Assembly: GCA_945859605.1 (NCBI GenBank)
Contig: OX243811.1
Coordinates: 31,547,494 to 31,611,493 of the forward strand
DNA length: 64,000 bases
DNA from: Lumbricus rubellus
Taxonomy: Eukaryota; Annelida; Clitellata; Crassiclitellata; Lumbricidae
Direction: 5' to 3'
The notes under the pieces are model-generated. The model was not told where the DNA came from. It worked only from the letters and a program-made list of their open reading frames with translations, and searched no databases. A program made the translations under genes and the position numbers. How positions within the stretch are numbered: the stretch's first letter is position 1; the number at the start of each line of letters is the position of its first letter. Shown here piece after piece: positions 1 to 13,188 of this stretch.

Positions 1-1689
1 CTCCAGATAAGAAAAATTCGCGGGAGAGAAGACCACTGGAATTTGGAGGTCCTCTGGGGTCAGTGTGTATGGTCATTGGACTGCCAATAGCTGTGTGGTT
101 TCTCAACTTGGGATGTGGCAAGGTAATAAATCTAATATTATTTATAACTTAATTTGTGATGTTTGTTTAGCCAACTATCTGTTGTCGTGTACATTGTTGA
201 GAACATTTATTTGCAGCTGATTGAGTTTAGCCTACCATGTTAATGATTTGCCCCAATATGCTGATACATTTTTATTTGCTTTCCAGGAACAACTAGGATA
301 ATTGTATAGAAATACCTCGTTTAAAAAATTCCAAGTAGTGTGTCATGAATATGGAAGTATCCTAAACCTGTCTTTTCTATAGAGTGACTCCAAAGCCATG
401 GTTCTTGGGCATATATTGCACTATTTCTATCAATCACTTTACACCATGGCACAATGTGGGCCTACAGATTGCCCAATGAACATGACGTTTAAATAATAAA
501 AATGACTTTTAGTTCCTTACGCAGAATAACTGAGTATGTAATCAAAGTGTAATATATTGCAGAGCATATTGTATACTATATTATTGCATAGTTGCTGTAA
601 GGGAATATTTTTCAACTGTATATTAAATTGTGACCTCGATCAACCATTGACTATAAAGCAAGTTATAGAACCAGGTTATTTGCAAAAAGACTTAGAAGAG
701 TCTATATTAAATCTCTTCAAAGATCTTAAGTCCTTGTCAGAATTAGGAAGACTGCATCATGCGTCTTCAAACCTTAGAAGATTTATTTCATGCATTTTAT
801 AAAAGCAGAGAGCCTGTATTAGGTCCATATTTGGCACATCAAAATTTGACAATGAATGCTGAATATGATAATGAGGACAAAAGTAGATGATGATGATGAT
901 GCCAATGAAGAAGATGATAGATTTGTTCAGCAGCACGGAATTAAGCAATTGATTCTGTACTATGTTTAACTTAGTTACAAAATAAACAAACGAAAGGAAA
1001 TGTTTAACCAATATTTTATTTTTTCATGTCTGTTTAGGCTTCTTGTGCACTTTTACAACTTCCAGAAATTCCTGGTTGGAATGAATTTTTCTGCTTGGAG
1101 GCACTTCTGTTGTTCATTGTGTGGTTTGGCTTCCAGTTGATTCTCTCCATCTTGCCAACTGGAACAGTAGCCAAAGGCTTGCCACTTAAGTCTGGAAAAT
1201 GTCTGGAATATCGGTGCAATGGTATGTAGTGGAGACAGATCAGATTGTTAGAATATTCTGGAATAAAAATTTTGCAATGCGGATCATATTGTCATTTTTT
1301 TCCACATTAGTACCACAGAAATTGTTAGAATTGAGTAGATGAGGTCAGCTTTAAGAACAGTTTTATAAAGTTTGCTTTTATTATGCGTATTATTAGCACA
1401 TCAGACTTTTCCTACATTGTGATGCTTTTGTGAAGTACTAAAAATGCAGCGTAATATGTGTCCTGATTCTGTGCATATTTTGTATGTTGTACAGGTTTCA
1501 TTGCAATGGTCATTACTGTCATCGCGTTTGCGATTCTCGTACTGCTTGGCTTTCCAATTACCTATGCCTATGAGAAGTTTCTTGCTCTGGCAACTTCCTC
1601 CATCATCTTTTCAATGGTCCTTTCCGTGTTCTTGTACGTGAGGTCTTCGACTGTTCCAAAGGATGAGCTGGCAGAGGGTGGAAATAGCG
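1..1689 (+). pseudogene. Partial upstream copy of the first three sterol-reductase exons
   Basis: Three exon-like blocks at <1-122, 1038-1221 and 1495-1689 match exons 1-3 of the complete gene downstream (3622-3747, 3967-4150, 4856-5050), with the same lengths for exons 2 and 3 and the same splice phases. Exon 1 is cut by the window edge, so its start codon is not visible. Exon 2 differs from the downstream copy at about four residues (for example A/T, G/T, L/V, T/K), whereas exon 3 and the following 225 bp are almost identical. The first intron here carries about 696 bp (297-992) absent from the other copy. The copy stops just before a 200-N gap and no exons 4-8 follow it. It may be a real partial tandem duplication or a second haplotype wrongly placed in tandem; I cannot separate these from sequence alone. 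Confidence 0.65.
297..992. other. Insertion (or deletion in the other copy) in intron 1 of the upstream copy
   Basis: Flanking intron sequence on both sides aligns to the downstream copy around 3926, where the roughly 696 bp are missing. No clear target-site duplication or terminal inverted repeat is seen. It contains a short GAT-rich run near 890-920. An 81-codon open frame at 557-802 resembles nothing I recognise. Confidence 0.5.
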
Positions 1690-2282
1690 GTGAGTTACGT
1701 CAACAATGCGGTGTTGAATTGAGAGTACGATTTAAGTCATGTGAATTCTGTTTTGTAATCTCTGTATATTTGTATCTTGAGATTATATTGTAATGTCAGA
1801 ATGTTTCTATATTTTGCTCTCTACAGTAGACCTGTGGCAGTATACATCTAAGTCAACTGAGTTATATACACTTTGTCTTGGTTCTTTTAAATGTCAGATT
1901 TTAAGCCACTCCAGATCAGTGGCGTCTAACCCCCCCACCTGGAGTGGGAGAACGAACCCCCCCATTTTGCCGACATGCAATTTTTGTAAGAGACTCGGGT
2001 CACTCAGACGTTCAGCAGAGTGATATATATATATATATATATATATAAATTAGTCTATTAGTCTAATGTAGCAGGGCTGTAGGCTAAATCTGTTTCCAAA
2101 TGTGGGGAGGGAAAATTTCCTCTTCGGAATTGTGCGTAGGCCCGTAGGGTCTCACAAATATTCTTACTCCCGCAACTTAAAAGCTTATGTGGGCGCTGAA
2201 GAAATCTTTCGATTGCGATTGCGATCACAAATACAAAATGCGACCAAAACAAATTATTTACGTGGAAGAAACAAAATTACGG
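1690..2282. other. Intron-like flank and unique sequence up to the gap
   Basis: 1690 to about 1915 is nearly identical to 5051-5277 (intron 3 of the sterol reductase gene). Homology stops abruptly near 1916, where C-rich sequence begins. An AT dinucleotide run lies at about 2023-2046. No gene is seen. Confidence 0.6.
2023..2046. repeat. (TA)n microsatellite
   Basis: An uninterrupted TA dinucleotide run lies shortly before the assembly gap. Confidence 0.9.
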
Positions 2283-2482
2283 NNNNNNNNNNNNNNNNNN
2301 NNNNNNNNNNNNNNNNNNNNNNNNNNNNNNNNNNNNNNNNNNNNNNNNNNNNNNNNNNNNNNNNNNNNNNNNNNNNNNNNNNNNNNNNNNNNNNNNNNNN
2401 NNNNNNNNNNNNNNNNNNNNNNNNNNNNNNNNNNNNNNNNNNNNNNNNNNNNNNNNNNNNNNNNNNNNNNNNNNNNNNNNNN
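2283..2482. other. Assembly gap of exactly 200 N
   Basis: Exactly 200 N characters. A round number usually means the true gap length is unknown. It lies between the two copies of the sterol reductase 5' exons, which bears on whether that duplication is real. Confidence 0.99.
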
Positions 2483-3621
2483 TTAACAACTGTGCCAAGT
2501 CTCTACTTTCTGAAAATTTATTGAGTCGATTGATGATTTTTCTGCTAAAATTCCTCTACTAGTAGGCCTATATAGGATTATGAAATGATAAATGCATGCA
2601 TGTGTGGGTATTGACTTAAGCAATAGGCAATTATATAGCTCATCCTCAGTCTCAGCTCGAACTTCCCGCGACGAAGCAATTCAGTAAATTTCAGTTGCTT
2701 GATAAATCGAACGTTGTGCGATTATGTAGGCCTACGTGTCACCTGATCGGCTGAATAGTTTGTACAGATTTTTGAATATTCATGTTGCCTAGTATAGGCC
2801 TACATGGCGACGGCGCCAGAGCGCGCCACCAAAGTGGTTGTATGATAGGCCTACTTGTATCAACGACGGGTTGTACGGGCAGCGGGCACCTGCTACAATG
2901 ACAAAAAATAACAATAGAAAGACTGTTTCAACTTCGGCGTGTGAAGCAGTGCAGTTCAATCTAAGGAGCTTGCGTCCTATCTAGGCTTTAAATACACAGA
3001 TTTATGTAAACATGATATCAATTTTCTAAACTTTCTAATAAAATAGTTAACAGGTAAATGGTAACTTATAATTTATTACCGCGTTAAAAGCGGTTGTTAC
3101 TATTTTCAGAGGTGATTAATTATCCTGTCCAGGGAAAGTTTCAGCGTTTCGTGACATCGGTCGAATAAGGTGTTTTTCATTCACTACCAAGCTGGTGCTT
3201 ATTGGTTTTGGAGTGGTCCCTTAGAAAATTTACAGATTATATAATTATTTGATTACCCGTAGGTCTACGTACAGTCGGTGATTTTGAAATGTTTGGGCCA
3301 CTGGCTACGTAAATGCATTGATGGTTTAATTATAATTGGAGGATCTGGTTTTGAAATGTGATCATGACATAAAATTATTAGAATGACTTTTAGCGTCTGT
3401 TTCCCTGTTTATGGTACATTTGTAATATGCCGGGTTGCTGTAATAGTTCTATTAAAGTACATTAAGCAGCCCATAGAAGCCAAATATAGGCTATATAGCA
3501 ATTAAAAATATTATGGAAATGGGGTGCTAAATTTGATTATAATTCATAGCATTTGATTTTATCAATTAACTTGGTCATGTCGGGAATTGCATTTCTTTAG
3601 CAGAGGTTGTGACAGTCCCTG
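2483..3621. other. 5' flank of the complete sterol reductase gene
   Basis: No coding exon is recognised. The segment contains several AGGCCTA words and a GC-rich stretch near 2800-2890 with a short ATG open frame (about 13 codons from 2803). That could be part of a promoter or 5' untranslated exon, but no TATA box or splice donor could be assigned firmly. Confidence 0.4.
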
Positions 3622-6600
3622 ATGGCTCAAGATAAGAAAAATTCACGGGAGAGAAGATCACTGGAATTTGGAGGTCCTCTGGGAGCAGTGTGCATGGTCA
3701 TTGGGCTGCCAATTGCTGTGTGGTTTCTCAACTTGGGATGTGGCAAGGTAATATTCTAATATTATTTATAACTTAATTTGTGACGTTTGTTTAGCCAACT
3801 ATCTGTTGTCGTGTACATTGTTGAGAACATTTATTTACAGCTGATTAAGCTTAGCCTACCATGTTAGTGATTTGCCCTAATGTGCTGATGATACATTTTT
3901 AATTTGTTTCCAGGATCAACTAGAAAGGAAATGTTTAACCAATCTTTTTTTCTCATGTCTGTTTAGGCTTCTTGCACACTTTTGCAACTTCCAGAAATTC
4001 CTACTTGGAATGAATTTTTCTGCTTGGAGGCAGTTCTGTTGTTCATTGTGTGGTTTGGCTTCCAGTTGATTCTCTCCATCTTGCCAACTGGAAAAGTAGC
4101 CAAAGGCTTGCCACTTAAGTCTGGAAAATGTCTGGAATATCGGTGTAATGGTATGTAGTGGAGACAGATCGTTAGAATATTCTAGAATAAAAATTATGCA
4201 ATGCGGATCATATTGTCATTGTTGTTTTTCACATTAGTACCACAAAAATTGTTAGAATTGAGTGGATGAGGTCAGTTAAGAACAGTTTTATAAGGTTTGC
4301 TGTTACTATGCTTTATATTCAAAGCACATCGGACTTTTGTCTTGGTGCTAAGAGTTCAAATCAAGTTAATGTTGAGCTATGTAGGAAAAGCTGTTATTGA
4401 AAAGCTGTTAATAAGCATTGTCTATTCAGACTCTACACTTGCTTACATGACGTGACCTGAATTATCTGACCAAATGGATTCCATCCAAGCTTCTTCGTGG
4501 ATTACGTTTGCTTAATATAATTGCAACTGAAGCGCAGTCATTTAATGATGCTGTGTACATTATGATGATAGTGCAACAGAAGTCTTTAGCTTAGATTTTA
4601 TTAGAACCACAACCAGGAAACAATTGAAATTCGATTTAGTTTTGTTTGCATTTTTAGCTTTTAACGACAGTAAGGAATTCATTTGTGGAGGTTTGAACCT
4701 GTAAGAACATAATTACGCACATGGATTCTAAAAGATTAGATGAGGTCAATTGTAGCAGATGAGCCGTATTTCCTACATTGAAGTGCTTTTGTGAAGTACT
4801 AAAAATGCTGCATAATATGTGTCCTGATTCTGTGCGTATTTTGTATGTTGTACAGGTTTCATAGCAATGGTGATTACTGTCGTCGCGTTTGCGATTCTCG
4901 TACTGCTTGGCTTTCCAATTACCTATGCCTATGAGAAGTTTCTTGCTCTGGCAACTTCCTCCATCATCTTTTCAATGGTCCTTTCCGTGTTCTTGTACGT
5001 GAGGTCTTCGACTGTTCCAAAGGATGAGCTGGCAGAGGGTGGAAATAGCGGTGAGTTACGTCAACAATGCGGTGTTGAATTGAGAGTACGATTTAAGTCA
5101 TGTGAATTCTGTTTTGTAATCTCTGTATATTTGTATCTTGAGATTATATTGTAATGTCAGAATGTTTCTATATTTTGCTCTCTACAGTAGACCTGTGGCA
5201 GTATACATCTAAGTCAACTGAGTTATATACACTTTGTCTTGGTTCTTTTAAATGTCAGATTTTAAGCCACTCCAGATAGGTGACACATTGCTGAATGGTT
5301 TGGGCACTCACCTTACAATATAGTGTGCTGCTTCAAACTACCAATTCATGCTTAGTCATTAGATAGCGGTGATCAATTTAATACTGAAATAATTATAATG
5401 ATGACTGAGAGGATTACAGTGGAGGCAATAACTAAGACTTTCACTACAACTTTTTCTGTCTGATCAGCAGGAATTTATGTATTTTGACATTTTTAATTCT
5501 GTATCTTGCTTAGACTATGTTAAAAATGTTGGTTTGATTCATTTTTGTTTGTTTTATAAATCTTTTATGATGAGCTGTATTGGTTTCCAGTCACTTATAT
5601 AGTACACTCTCGTTGTTCAAATGTTAAACAAACAAAGTTAGGTTCAGTATGTTTCCTTTTGAATGGACATTTCTTTTAAGGAATTTGCAGTCATTTTTGC
5701 ATCTTTACATTTTAGGAATTTTCATCTATGACTTTTTTATCGGCCGCGAGCTTAATCCACGGATTGGTCCAGTTGATCTTAAATACTTCTGTGAACTTCG
5801 ACCTGGCCTCATTGGTTGGGTCATGCTTGATCTGTGCTTTGTTGTGCAGGCTTGCAAACTGTATGGCCAGCCATCATTGCCATTATTGTTGGTCGTGGCT
5901 TTCCATACCTTGTATGTTGCTGACGCACTTTGGCACGAGGTGAGTAGTCCGAGTAATTATTACTTTATTTAACCCTTTAATGCCGGAGGGTATAGGCTTT
6001 CCCATACCATTTACTACCATCTTGGCATTAAAAGGTTAAGCAAGCCTGGAAAGCAGCTTTGTGTTATGGAGTTTGAATATCTTATTTTTTCCCTCTTCTT
6101 AAAGATTGCAGTGTGCTGGTGTCGTTTTCCTCATTGTCTAATCAATATTTCTATAAACCCGACATATTGATTTGATTGCAAAGTTTAACAAATAGCGTTT
6201 ATGAAACGAGAGTGTCCTCTTGGGGATATGAACCTTTGATGTTGGGATCGTCATTTGACCAATCTTATTATCAACAGATGCATCGTTACAGTAGACGGCT
6301 GAATAAGCTGTAAGTCGCAATAAGTGGATTGGAAACCATGCATGCTACTGTACCAGTTGTACCATGTACCTAAATGAATTTTAAACCTGTATTATGGAAA
6401 TGTTGAGGGACCTTAGCAGCAACTGTTGATGTCAAATATAAAATTTACAGCCTACACTTCCTGTAATTGGATAAGCTTTCAAGCACTTCAGCCACTGTAT
6501 GAAATAAACAATATATCTTATGTAACATTTTTGTTTGACGACCAGGAGGCGATACTGACAACAATGGATATCGTTCATGATGGATTTGGTTGCATGCTTG

Positions 6601-9600
6601 CATTCGGAGACCTAACATGGGTGCCATTTGTGTACAGCCTGCAAGCCAGGTTCCTTTTGGAACACCCACAGCCATGGACCTATGCTGGAACTTTGGCTGT
6701 CTTCGTACTCAATGGTATCTAAAACATCCATTCCTACTTTAGTAAATTGTCATAATTATATCAGCTGAATCACTAATATCTTTCCTTCGTGGTGCCATGT
6801 ATACGAGAACTGTTCTTTATAGATGAGCTTTTCAGCTGCTGGACCAAAATTTTCGAACTTTTTCCTGCATCTGCTTGCTCTGCTCAATCACTTGCATCAT
6901 ACGAGTCTCAACATACAAATGATATTTTCATTTGGCCCATTCTCTTTGTAGGTTGCTTCTCTGTTTTAAAAGATGGCCCCTTGATGTTGGTGTGCCAATA
7001 TTGGGATGCCTAGTGCGTTAGGTGCCAATGTGGGCTGCTGTGTGAATTAGATGCATTTGGAGGTGTTGTGTGCATTAGGTGCCAGTGGGAATGTTGTGTG
7101 CATTAGATGCCAATGGGAATGTTGTATGTATAGGGACAGCTGATGTGTCAGGCTGCATCTACGGTTCTCTATAATTGATCAGTATGAGATACTGGTGGAG
7201 TGTTTTCAAGGGAACTTGTTTTCTATGCAGTGGTTGGTTTCTACATATTTCGAGCATCCAATTCACAGAAGGACAAGTTTAGAAAGAATCCCAATGGCAA
7301 ATCTGTCTCGGGTGAGTAAAGAATTTACATAGAATGGCCAGCAATGACATAATAATTATGGCTCACTTCTCAATTACAAAGCTTAGGGCTACGCAATCTT
7401 ACAAATAATATAGTAATGGACTTTGAGTAAATCGAGTAACAGTTAAAATTCAAACAACGGTCAAAACACTCGGCTCCATCACTGTGCCAGGCGGGGATGT
7501 CAGTTTAGCATCAATTCAGTTTGTCTTGTTAGGGTACACTGATCCTTAGACTGGTCCAAATTCGCATGGGGAAAAAATTTTCTCTTGGATTTTTGAGGCA
7601 TGTTGATATATTTGTTCATTTTGATCTAAAAAGTACCTGTGTAAAATTTGATGTCACAAATGTAATATTTAGGGGTCACTCACAAGCATCAAAGATGGGG
7701 GTTTGGGGCTATATATTGATAGTCCACGCAATTTGCATTTTGACCTGGGAAAAATTGTAACACAAACTTTCTAAACGGTTTCCTTCTCAGAATTTGCTAC
7801 TGAATAAAATATCCAAAATCCGATAAAATCTTACCATGGGGTCTCCCCTAAAATGGGGTTTCAAAATATAATGGGTTTTTGTTCATTTTTACAATGAATA
7901 TCGGGCTGCTGACAACCTTAATGTGGCTGGAAAGTGATGTCTTCAAGAACAATTTTCATAATGATTTTGGTTGTTCTTCTCAGAGCATTGATAAGTAGGC
8001 CTATACATAAACAGGCCTAACCTTAGGAGACTTGAAGGCAGCATTAGGCACGTGCCCCATGATGTTCTATAAATTGAGCTGGTTTCAACGCTGGATCGCA
8101 ACATTATTTTTAACAGGCCTTCTAGTCACATCTTATTTGCAGTCCAATACTGTATGGCCAAACGTCTATTTCTCAAAGCTCACTTTGGCATGCAAGGGTT
8201 GACAGACGAACCATTATAGCGTCAATCTGAGAGAGTCCTTCATCCACGAAGTCAGGAAAGAAGATGTCCTCTTAGTTCCACTCTGGAATGGTAAGGTAAC
8301 TGTAGCAGACCTTACAGGAGAAAGAAGAGGGCGCATAGGTTGGCAGAGGGTGTGAATTAGCCTACTGGGCGTTTCAGCCCCCAGTCTTTCTTAGAGCCCA
8401 TAGTAAAGTATGTTTTTCACACACCCAATTCCAAGTGGATCATGGTTCAACCCCCAGTTATTTTTTCCACAATTCTCACACTGAGTTGACCTTTTGTCAA
8501 TAATTGTTGATTTCAAGCCCAAATATCAAATTTGATGAGTTCATTGCTGTGCCAAAACTTCCATTGGGTAGCCTACTGGAACTGCCATGACCAACGTCGC
8601 TGTCAAGATCATTGAAGAATGGACATTGGAAAAACCTATTGAAGCTCTGTTATTTTACTCTACTGCTTACAACACTGGCATGGGATCCATTACGGATGTT
8701 AGTAACTGTTCAGTGTTACATTGTGTTGACCTCTGTTGCATTTAAGTTGTACAGACATTTCGCAACAGAGTCTATATTGGATACAGTCTTCACAGTTGTG
8801 ATGGACTCATCGTCTGGACCCGATATCCAGCTATTCAAACGTTTATCACCAACAGTGGTCTTTCATCATAACAGTCTGCTAGTCCATGCATTGCAGGCTC
8901 TAAAATGACTGCAGGAAGTGCCAAGATGCAGCCATCCTGGTCATGAAGACTTGCAGAACTGTGCCTCTGTAGGCCTATTTTCTAACAGGGGATCTTCACA
9001 CTCCACAATGCATGACATTATAATAAAGTTCATTTACGTATACTCAAACTCGTGATGTTTTGTGAGCAAATGAAACCAGCCAGGATCGGGCAAGCTATTC
9101 TCAATCTGAGAAGTGACTGTTTTCATTGTCCTCATCTAATCCATTACCTGCAGGGTAGTGGCTCCAAGAGCTTGTGATGCTGCTATGAATGACTTTGCTC
9201 TCCTGGATGACCAACACAACGCTGTAAATGAGAAGATCACCAAGGCGGCATTTACTACTTTCATGCGTCATTTCTGGTATTTGGGAATTGACCTTGCTGG
9301 GTTCTTATTTTTCTCCAAGAAGTAGTTAATGAACGAGAAAAGAGATAATCAAGACACAAGTAAAGAAGAAGAACCTAGACTGCAAGAGGTAGTTTCCTAA
9401 GAAAAACAAGGAGAGGAAAAAACAGAGCCGGAGGTTTATGAAATCTCTTTGCATTAACGAAACGTTGTTGGATCTTCCTCCTAAGTAGGCCTGCAGACCA
9501 AGTCGTGAATGATGGGGCAGAAAGATTTCTGAGATTAGTAGCAACAATCAGCACCTTTAATGACTCGCTGACGAAGAGCAAAGACACTAGGCCTAAGCAT

Positions 9601-10855
9601 TACTCTAGGTGGCGGAGCTTCATCGTAATCTTCATGGTCAGATTCGACTTTCGGAACTGACAATGTGACATGCTGACAGCATTCTTATATATTTTTGTAG
9701 ACACTAGACAGTCAATTAAACACTATTGCAGCTGCTTTTCATGCTGGCAATTCAATAATATTGATAACAGCTAAAATTGAAGGTTCAGTGCTTGTTGATT
9801 GGAGGCCTGCCAGTTATATTGCACCGTTACAATGTAGTAAGTATGCTAAAACTTTGACAGCATTGAGGGACCTGAAGATAGAGCCTCAGTGTTTTTATAT
9901 TTTGCACTGTGGGTTTCTTGTACCAGATGTACAAAAAAACCAACATGCCTTTCAAATATTTCAATGTTCAGTTTTTTGGACCAGTCTACTGATCCTGGAC
10001 ATTCAGTCGGCATGACCAGCTAGCTGCTTCATGTCACATCTGAAAACTTTGTTGTTAATATGTTTTAGGTTTGACAACTCTGACCACGAGTTCTGGGAGG
10101 CAGCTGTTGATTTCTGGCTGGTGGGGTTTATCACGACACCCCAACTACATGGGCGACATCATCATGGCCTTCTCATGGTCACTTTACACAGGTCAGTGGT
10201 TTGATGTGTACTTTTTATGACCAAGGTATCAGTGAACGAATAACTAAAACAAAGGCTGAAGAAACTAAAACGTGTATGTCAGTTTCTGTTAACCAAAACT
10301 AATCTAAAACTTGGGAAAATAACTAAGACGATGATAACTAAATCACCTAGCATTTGAAACTAATAAACACTATTGCTAAGCATAACAATGTGCCATTGTC
10401 ATACAACCTCATCAAAGAAATTGAGTACCTACTTTATGGATGATAAAAACTACGGTATGTTTACCAATTTTTATTGAGATCACATGGGAAATTTTGCTTG
10501 GGCATTATTAATGCTGGCTTAGTTCCATTCACTCTGCATGTAATAGTTTAGGAATACTTTGGTAATATTATATTATTATCCTAATTGAATTGGTTAAATT
10601 CATCTCTTTCTAGCTATATTCCTTTCCTATATATGAATCTGTATTGTTATTAGTAAAATTAATTGATTAAGTATTTTTAATAATTTGTTTTCAGGTTTCC
10701 AGCATATAATCCCGTATTTCTACAGCTTTTTCTTGTTGGGTCTACTGATTCATCGAAGCTTAAGGGATGACAGCAACTGCAGACACAAATATGGACTGGA
10801 CTGGGACAAGTATTGCAAGATTGTGCCATACAGAATTTTTCCATACCTTTACTGA
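3622..10855 (+). CDS. TM7SF2: Delta(14)-sterol reductase (TM7SF2/ERG24 family), 8 exons
   Basis: The protein is an ER membrane enzyme that uses NADPH to reduce the C14-C15 double bond of sterol intermediates in cholesterol-type synthesis (family knowledge). Exons: 3622-3747, 3967-4150, 4856-5050, 5716-5939, 6546-6714, 7231-7311, 10069-10191, 10695-10855. All have GT-AG borders and join in frame to 1,263 nt, 420 aa; human TM7SF2 is about the same length. The start ATG is preceded by an in-frame TGA, so no N-terminal Tudor domain is present, which argues for TM7SF2 rather than lamin B receptor. Visible family hallmarks: FGGP near residue 17, many hydrophobic segments, ELNPRIG in exon 4, [19 protein letters not shown] at about 240-258, [15 protein letters not shown] at 342-356, and the C-terminal [11 protein letters not shown]. 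Exons 1-3 are partly repeated upstream at 1-1689. Confidence 0.93.
4337..4771. other. Insertion of about 435 bp in sterol reductase intron 2
   Basis: Compared with the upstream copy (near 1408), the intron is interrupted between ACTTTT and CCTACATT by about 435 bp here. No clear inverted termini are seen. It contains a weak tRNA B-box-like word (GAGTTCAAATC) near 4350. Confidence 0.5.
5567..5612 (+). repeat. Dispersed short repeat, related to 12243-12290
   Basis: The segment starting GATGAGCTGTATTGGTTTCC is repeated with small changes at 12243-12290, and a shorter relative lies near 33516. Translated, it resembles the ELHWLP region at the end of CR1/L2-type LINE reverse transcriptases, so these may be LINE 3' scraps. 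Confidence 0.35.
5969..6039. mobile_element. TTAA-bounded 71-bp hairpin MITE, copy 1
   Basis: The ends are inverted copies of TTAACCCTTTAATGCC, giving a hairpin with a TTAA at each edge. The same 71-bp element is present at 28296-28366 and 31142-31212. TTAA edges suggest mobilisation by a piggyBac- or Kolobok-type transposase (inference). It lies in intron 4 of the sterol reductase gene. Confidence 0.75.
7312..10068. other. Large intron 6 of the sterol reductase gene
   Basis: A 2.76-kb intron. About 8180-9330 contains several open stretches in different frames (for example a 98-codon frame at 8612-8908) broken by stops and frame changes. This looks like a decayed transposon coding region, but I do not recognise the protein. 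Several AGGCCTA words occur at about 7996, 8970, 9485 and 9590. Confidence 0.4.
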
Positions 10856-10902
10856 TCATAACTTTTCTCCGGTGATTATTCAGACAAATATTTTTATGGA
10901 AA

Positions 10903-10908
10903 AATAAA
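10903..10908 (+). promoter_or_regulatory. Polyadenylation signal AATAAA for the sterol reductase gene
   Basis: Canonical AATAAA 48 nt after the stop codon, followed by AT-rich sequence. Confidence 0.65.
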
Positions 10909-10909
10909 A

Positions 10910-13188
10910 ATTGCTATTATTATTATTGTGAAAATATTTAACTCACATTCACAATGACATGAGAACACACACATATGTGCGCATGTATGTTAATTAACAC
11001 TAAGAAATGGATGATCAAAGGATTTTGTTTGTGGGTTTGTTCGTCATTTATATGAAGAGACTCATGTTCGTGTAACATGTACAGTGTTTATTCCAGTAGT
11101 TTTGTGCTGTTGCTTTGAAGTTAAGGTGTCTCAACTTGGCGATATTCACGAGTCATCGCCGAGATAGTGTGCTGAATGACGTTGGTCACAGTAGATCATC
11201 CTTATGACCTACTTAAAATTCTTTGGAATTTTTAAATATTTTTTACATTTAAGCTTTAAATAAATCAACATCTGTCCCATAAGATCATCCTAATGCTGCA
11301 GTGCAATAATTATTTAAACAACTTTCTTATGTTTTATCTAGTATGTCAATTGAAGTTTATGCTATGAACTTTAAACTGAAATTCATAAGTGTTCCTTGCC
11401 ACCATTGCATCAAATTTGAATATGCTAAAACAATTGGGCTAAAAGCATTCGATAATTATTTTCTTCATTTTATATAATCTAAAGTTAAGCTGCTCATTTT
11501 TATGTTATGCTACTTGATGTTAAACTCAAACTTTTCTTTGACCTGCTAAATAACTTCCCTGACATGACCTGGTGAAATTGTATAGCTGGCATCGCCACTG
11601 ATAGTGCTTGAAGTTTTCGGAACATCGTTCAAATCTAAGTACAGCTCTAGGAATTCTAAATAGAACACTCTGATTAGGCTACCTTGTTGATTCTGCATAG
11701 TTAACTGTGCTGCCGGGTGGGGTACATTGACATTGAGTCATCCAGCAAAAGGATAGTAATTAAATCCAATGCTGAAGTTAATGTTTAACACTTGAACGTC
11801 AAGTTGCATTGGAGCATTAGTTGCCCAGTCGCCTTTAGCACACTCTTGTTATCAAAGTGTTAACCTGGCCTATGTTACAGTCTCTTCATTTCATAAAATG
11901 CAGTTGCTTAGATCCCTTAAGACAGCCTTGTTCAGAAAACATTAGAGAGGTTCTTAAGATGCCTACTGTATGCACTAAAGTACGAGAATGTCCACATTGT
12001 GGCATAATCCCCTACCCCTTTCCACATGAGTAATCTAAGCTTCCGGTCTGCAAACATGCTCAATGGACGACCACATACTTGCCCCGTGATCTGAATAAGA
12101 ATTAAAACAGCTCTACTAAAATATACATGGTATGTAATATGTATGTTAAGTCAACACTTCTATAGCAATCTCGAAGTAACCATTAAAATAGCTCCTTACT
12201 AGGCTAAATGAGGTTTGAGTTTGTCAAGCACAAGTTATCTATTGATGAGCTGCATTGGTTTCCCAGCCACTTTTAATACGCTCTCATCGTTAGCGTTAAT
12301 AAGACCAAGCAGTCACTAGTTAAAAGAAATATTCAAATAGCTGAAAAAAATACAAGTCACAGATTGTTACATATGCAAAACCCAATTTTGAATATTTGCA
12401 TTTGGCCAGTGACTGCACTAGTGTCCCAACCAAGATTAACACCATGTTAAAAGTTCTGTACAGTACTATTGTAAAGGCAGTCAATCATTTTACGACAGTA
12501 GTCTCCTAAATGCAATATTGTGTGTCACATTCCACCTTAGTACTGGTTAATAGAGAGAACAACAATTTGGTCAACCGAAATAGAGTACCCAACATTTGCA
12601 TTTTACAGAAGAATCATACAACCTATTCTGTACTGTTTCAACTTACACGTCAGAATATCACAGTAAGAAGAAATATAAATGCAATCCAGTCATATATTAT
12701 GAGTAACTGTGAAACCATTATTCACGGGTATCTAATCACCGTGTTGGCAATGTGTTATTATTTGGGAAGGCCTGGTCTTGCATTGTTCTAAGATGTATAA
12801 TTGTAGCCGGCTTCCCTCAAACTACACATCTTTCTGTCCAGTGCATTTTATCTACATTTTAGATTCCCTCTTCTCCGATGTTGGGAAGGGCTGCAAGTGT
12901 CTCTGAACAGATACTATAATTTATGTAGCACCTGTCAACGATCAAATGTGCAGCAGAAGCAGCCATCCAATTCTGCGGAGGAATAAGTCAAAATAGTATT
13001 TAATAAATGAGGATGCAATCTGTCATGTTCAACGTAGTTCCTCTTTTACAGCTCTATTTCCTCTCCAACAGCTTCACTCAATGCGAAACTTATCCACATT
13101 TATGTGCTGCCTTTTGTAAAATGCTATCAACGATTCAACGCCCAATATTTCTGACGACCAAAACATGTTAAAAAATATTTGTCTCATA
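10910..13188. other. Intergenic region between the sterol reductase and POLR1D-like genes
   Basis: No gene is supported. It contains the dispersed LINE-like scrap at 12243-12290. The genes on either side converge, so this holds their two 3' ends. A 93-codon open frame at 12510-12791 has no recognisable features. Confidence 0.5.

Noticed and set aside
557..802. Small gene in the upstream sterol reductase intron
   Set aside because: An 81-codon frame with no recognisable domain inside an insertion; codon content is like the surrounding AT-rich DNA.
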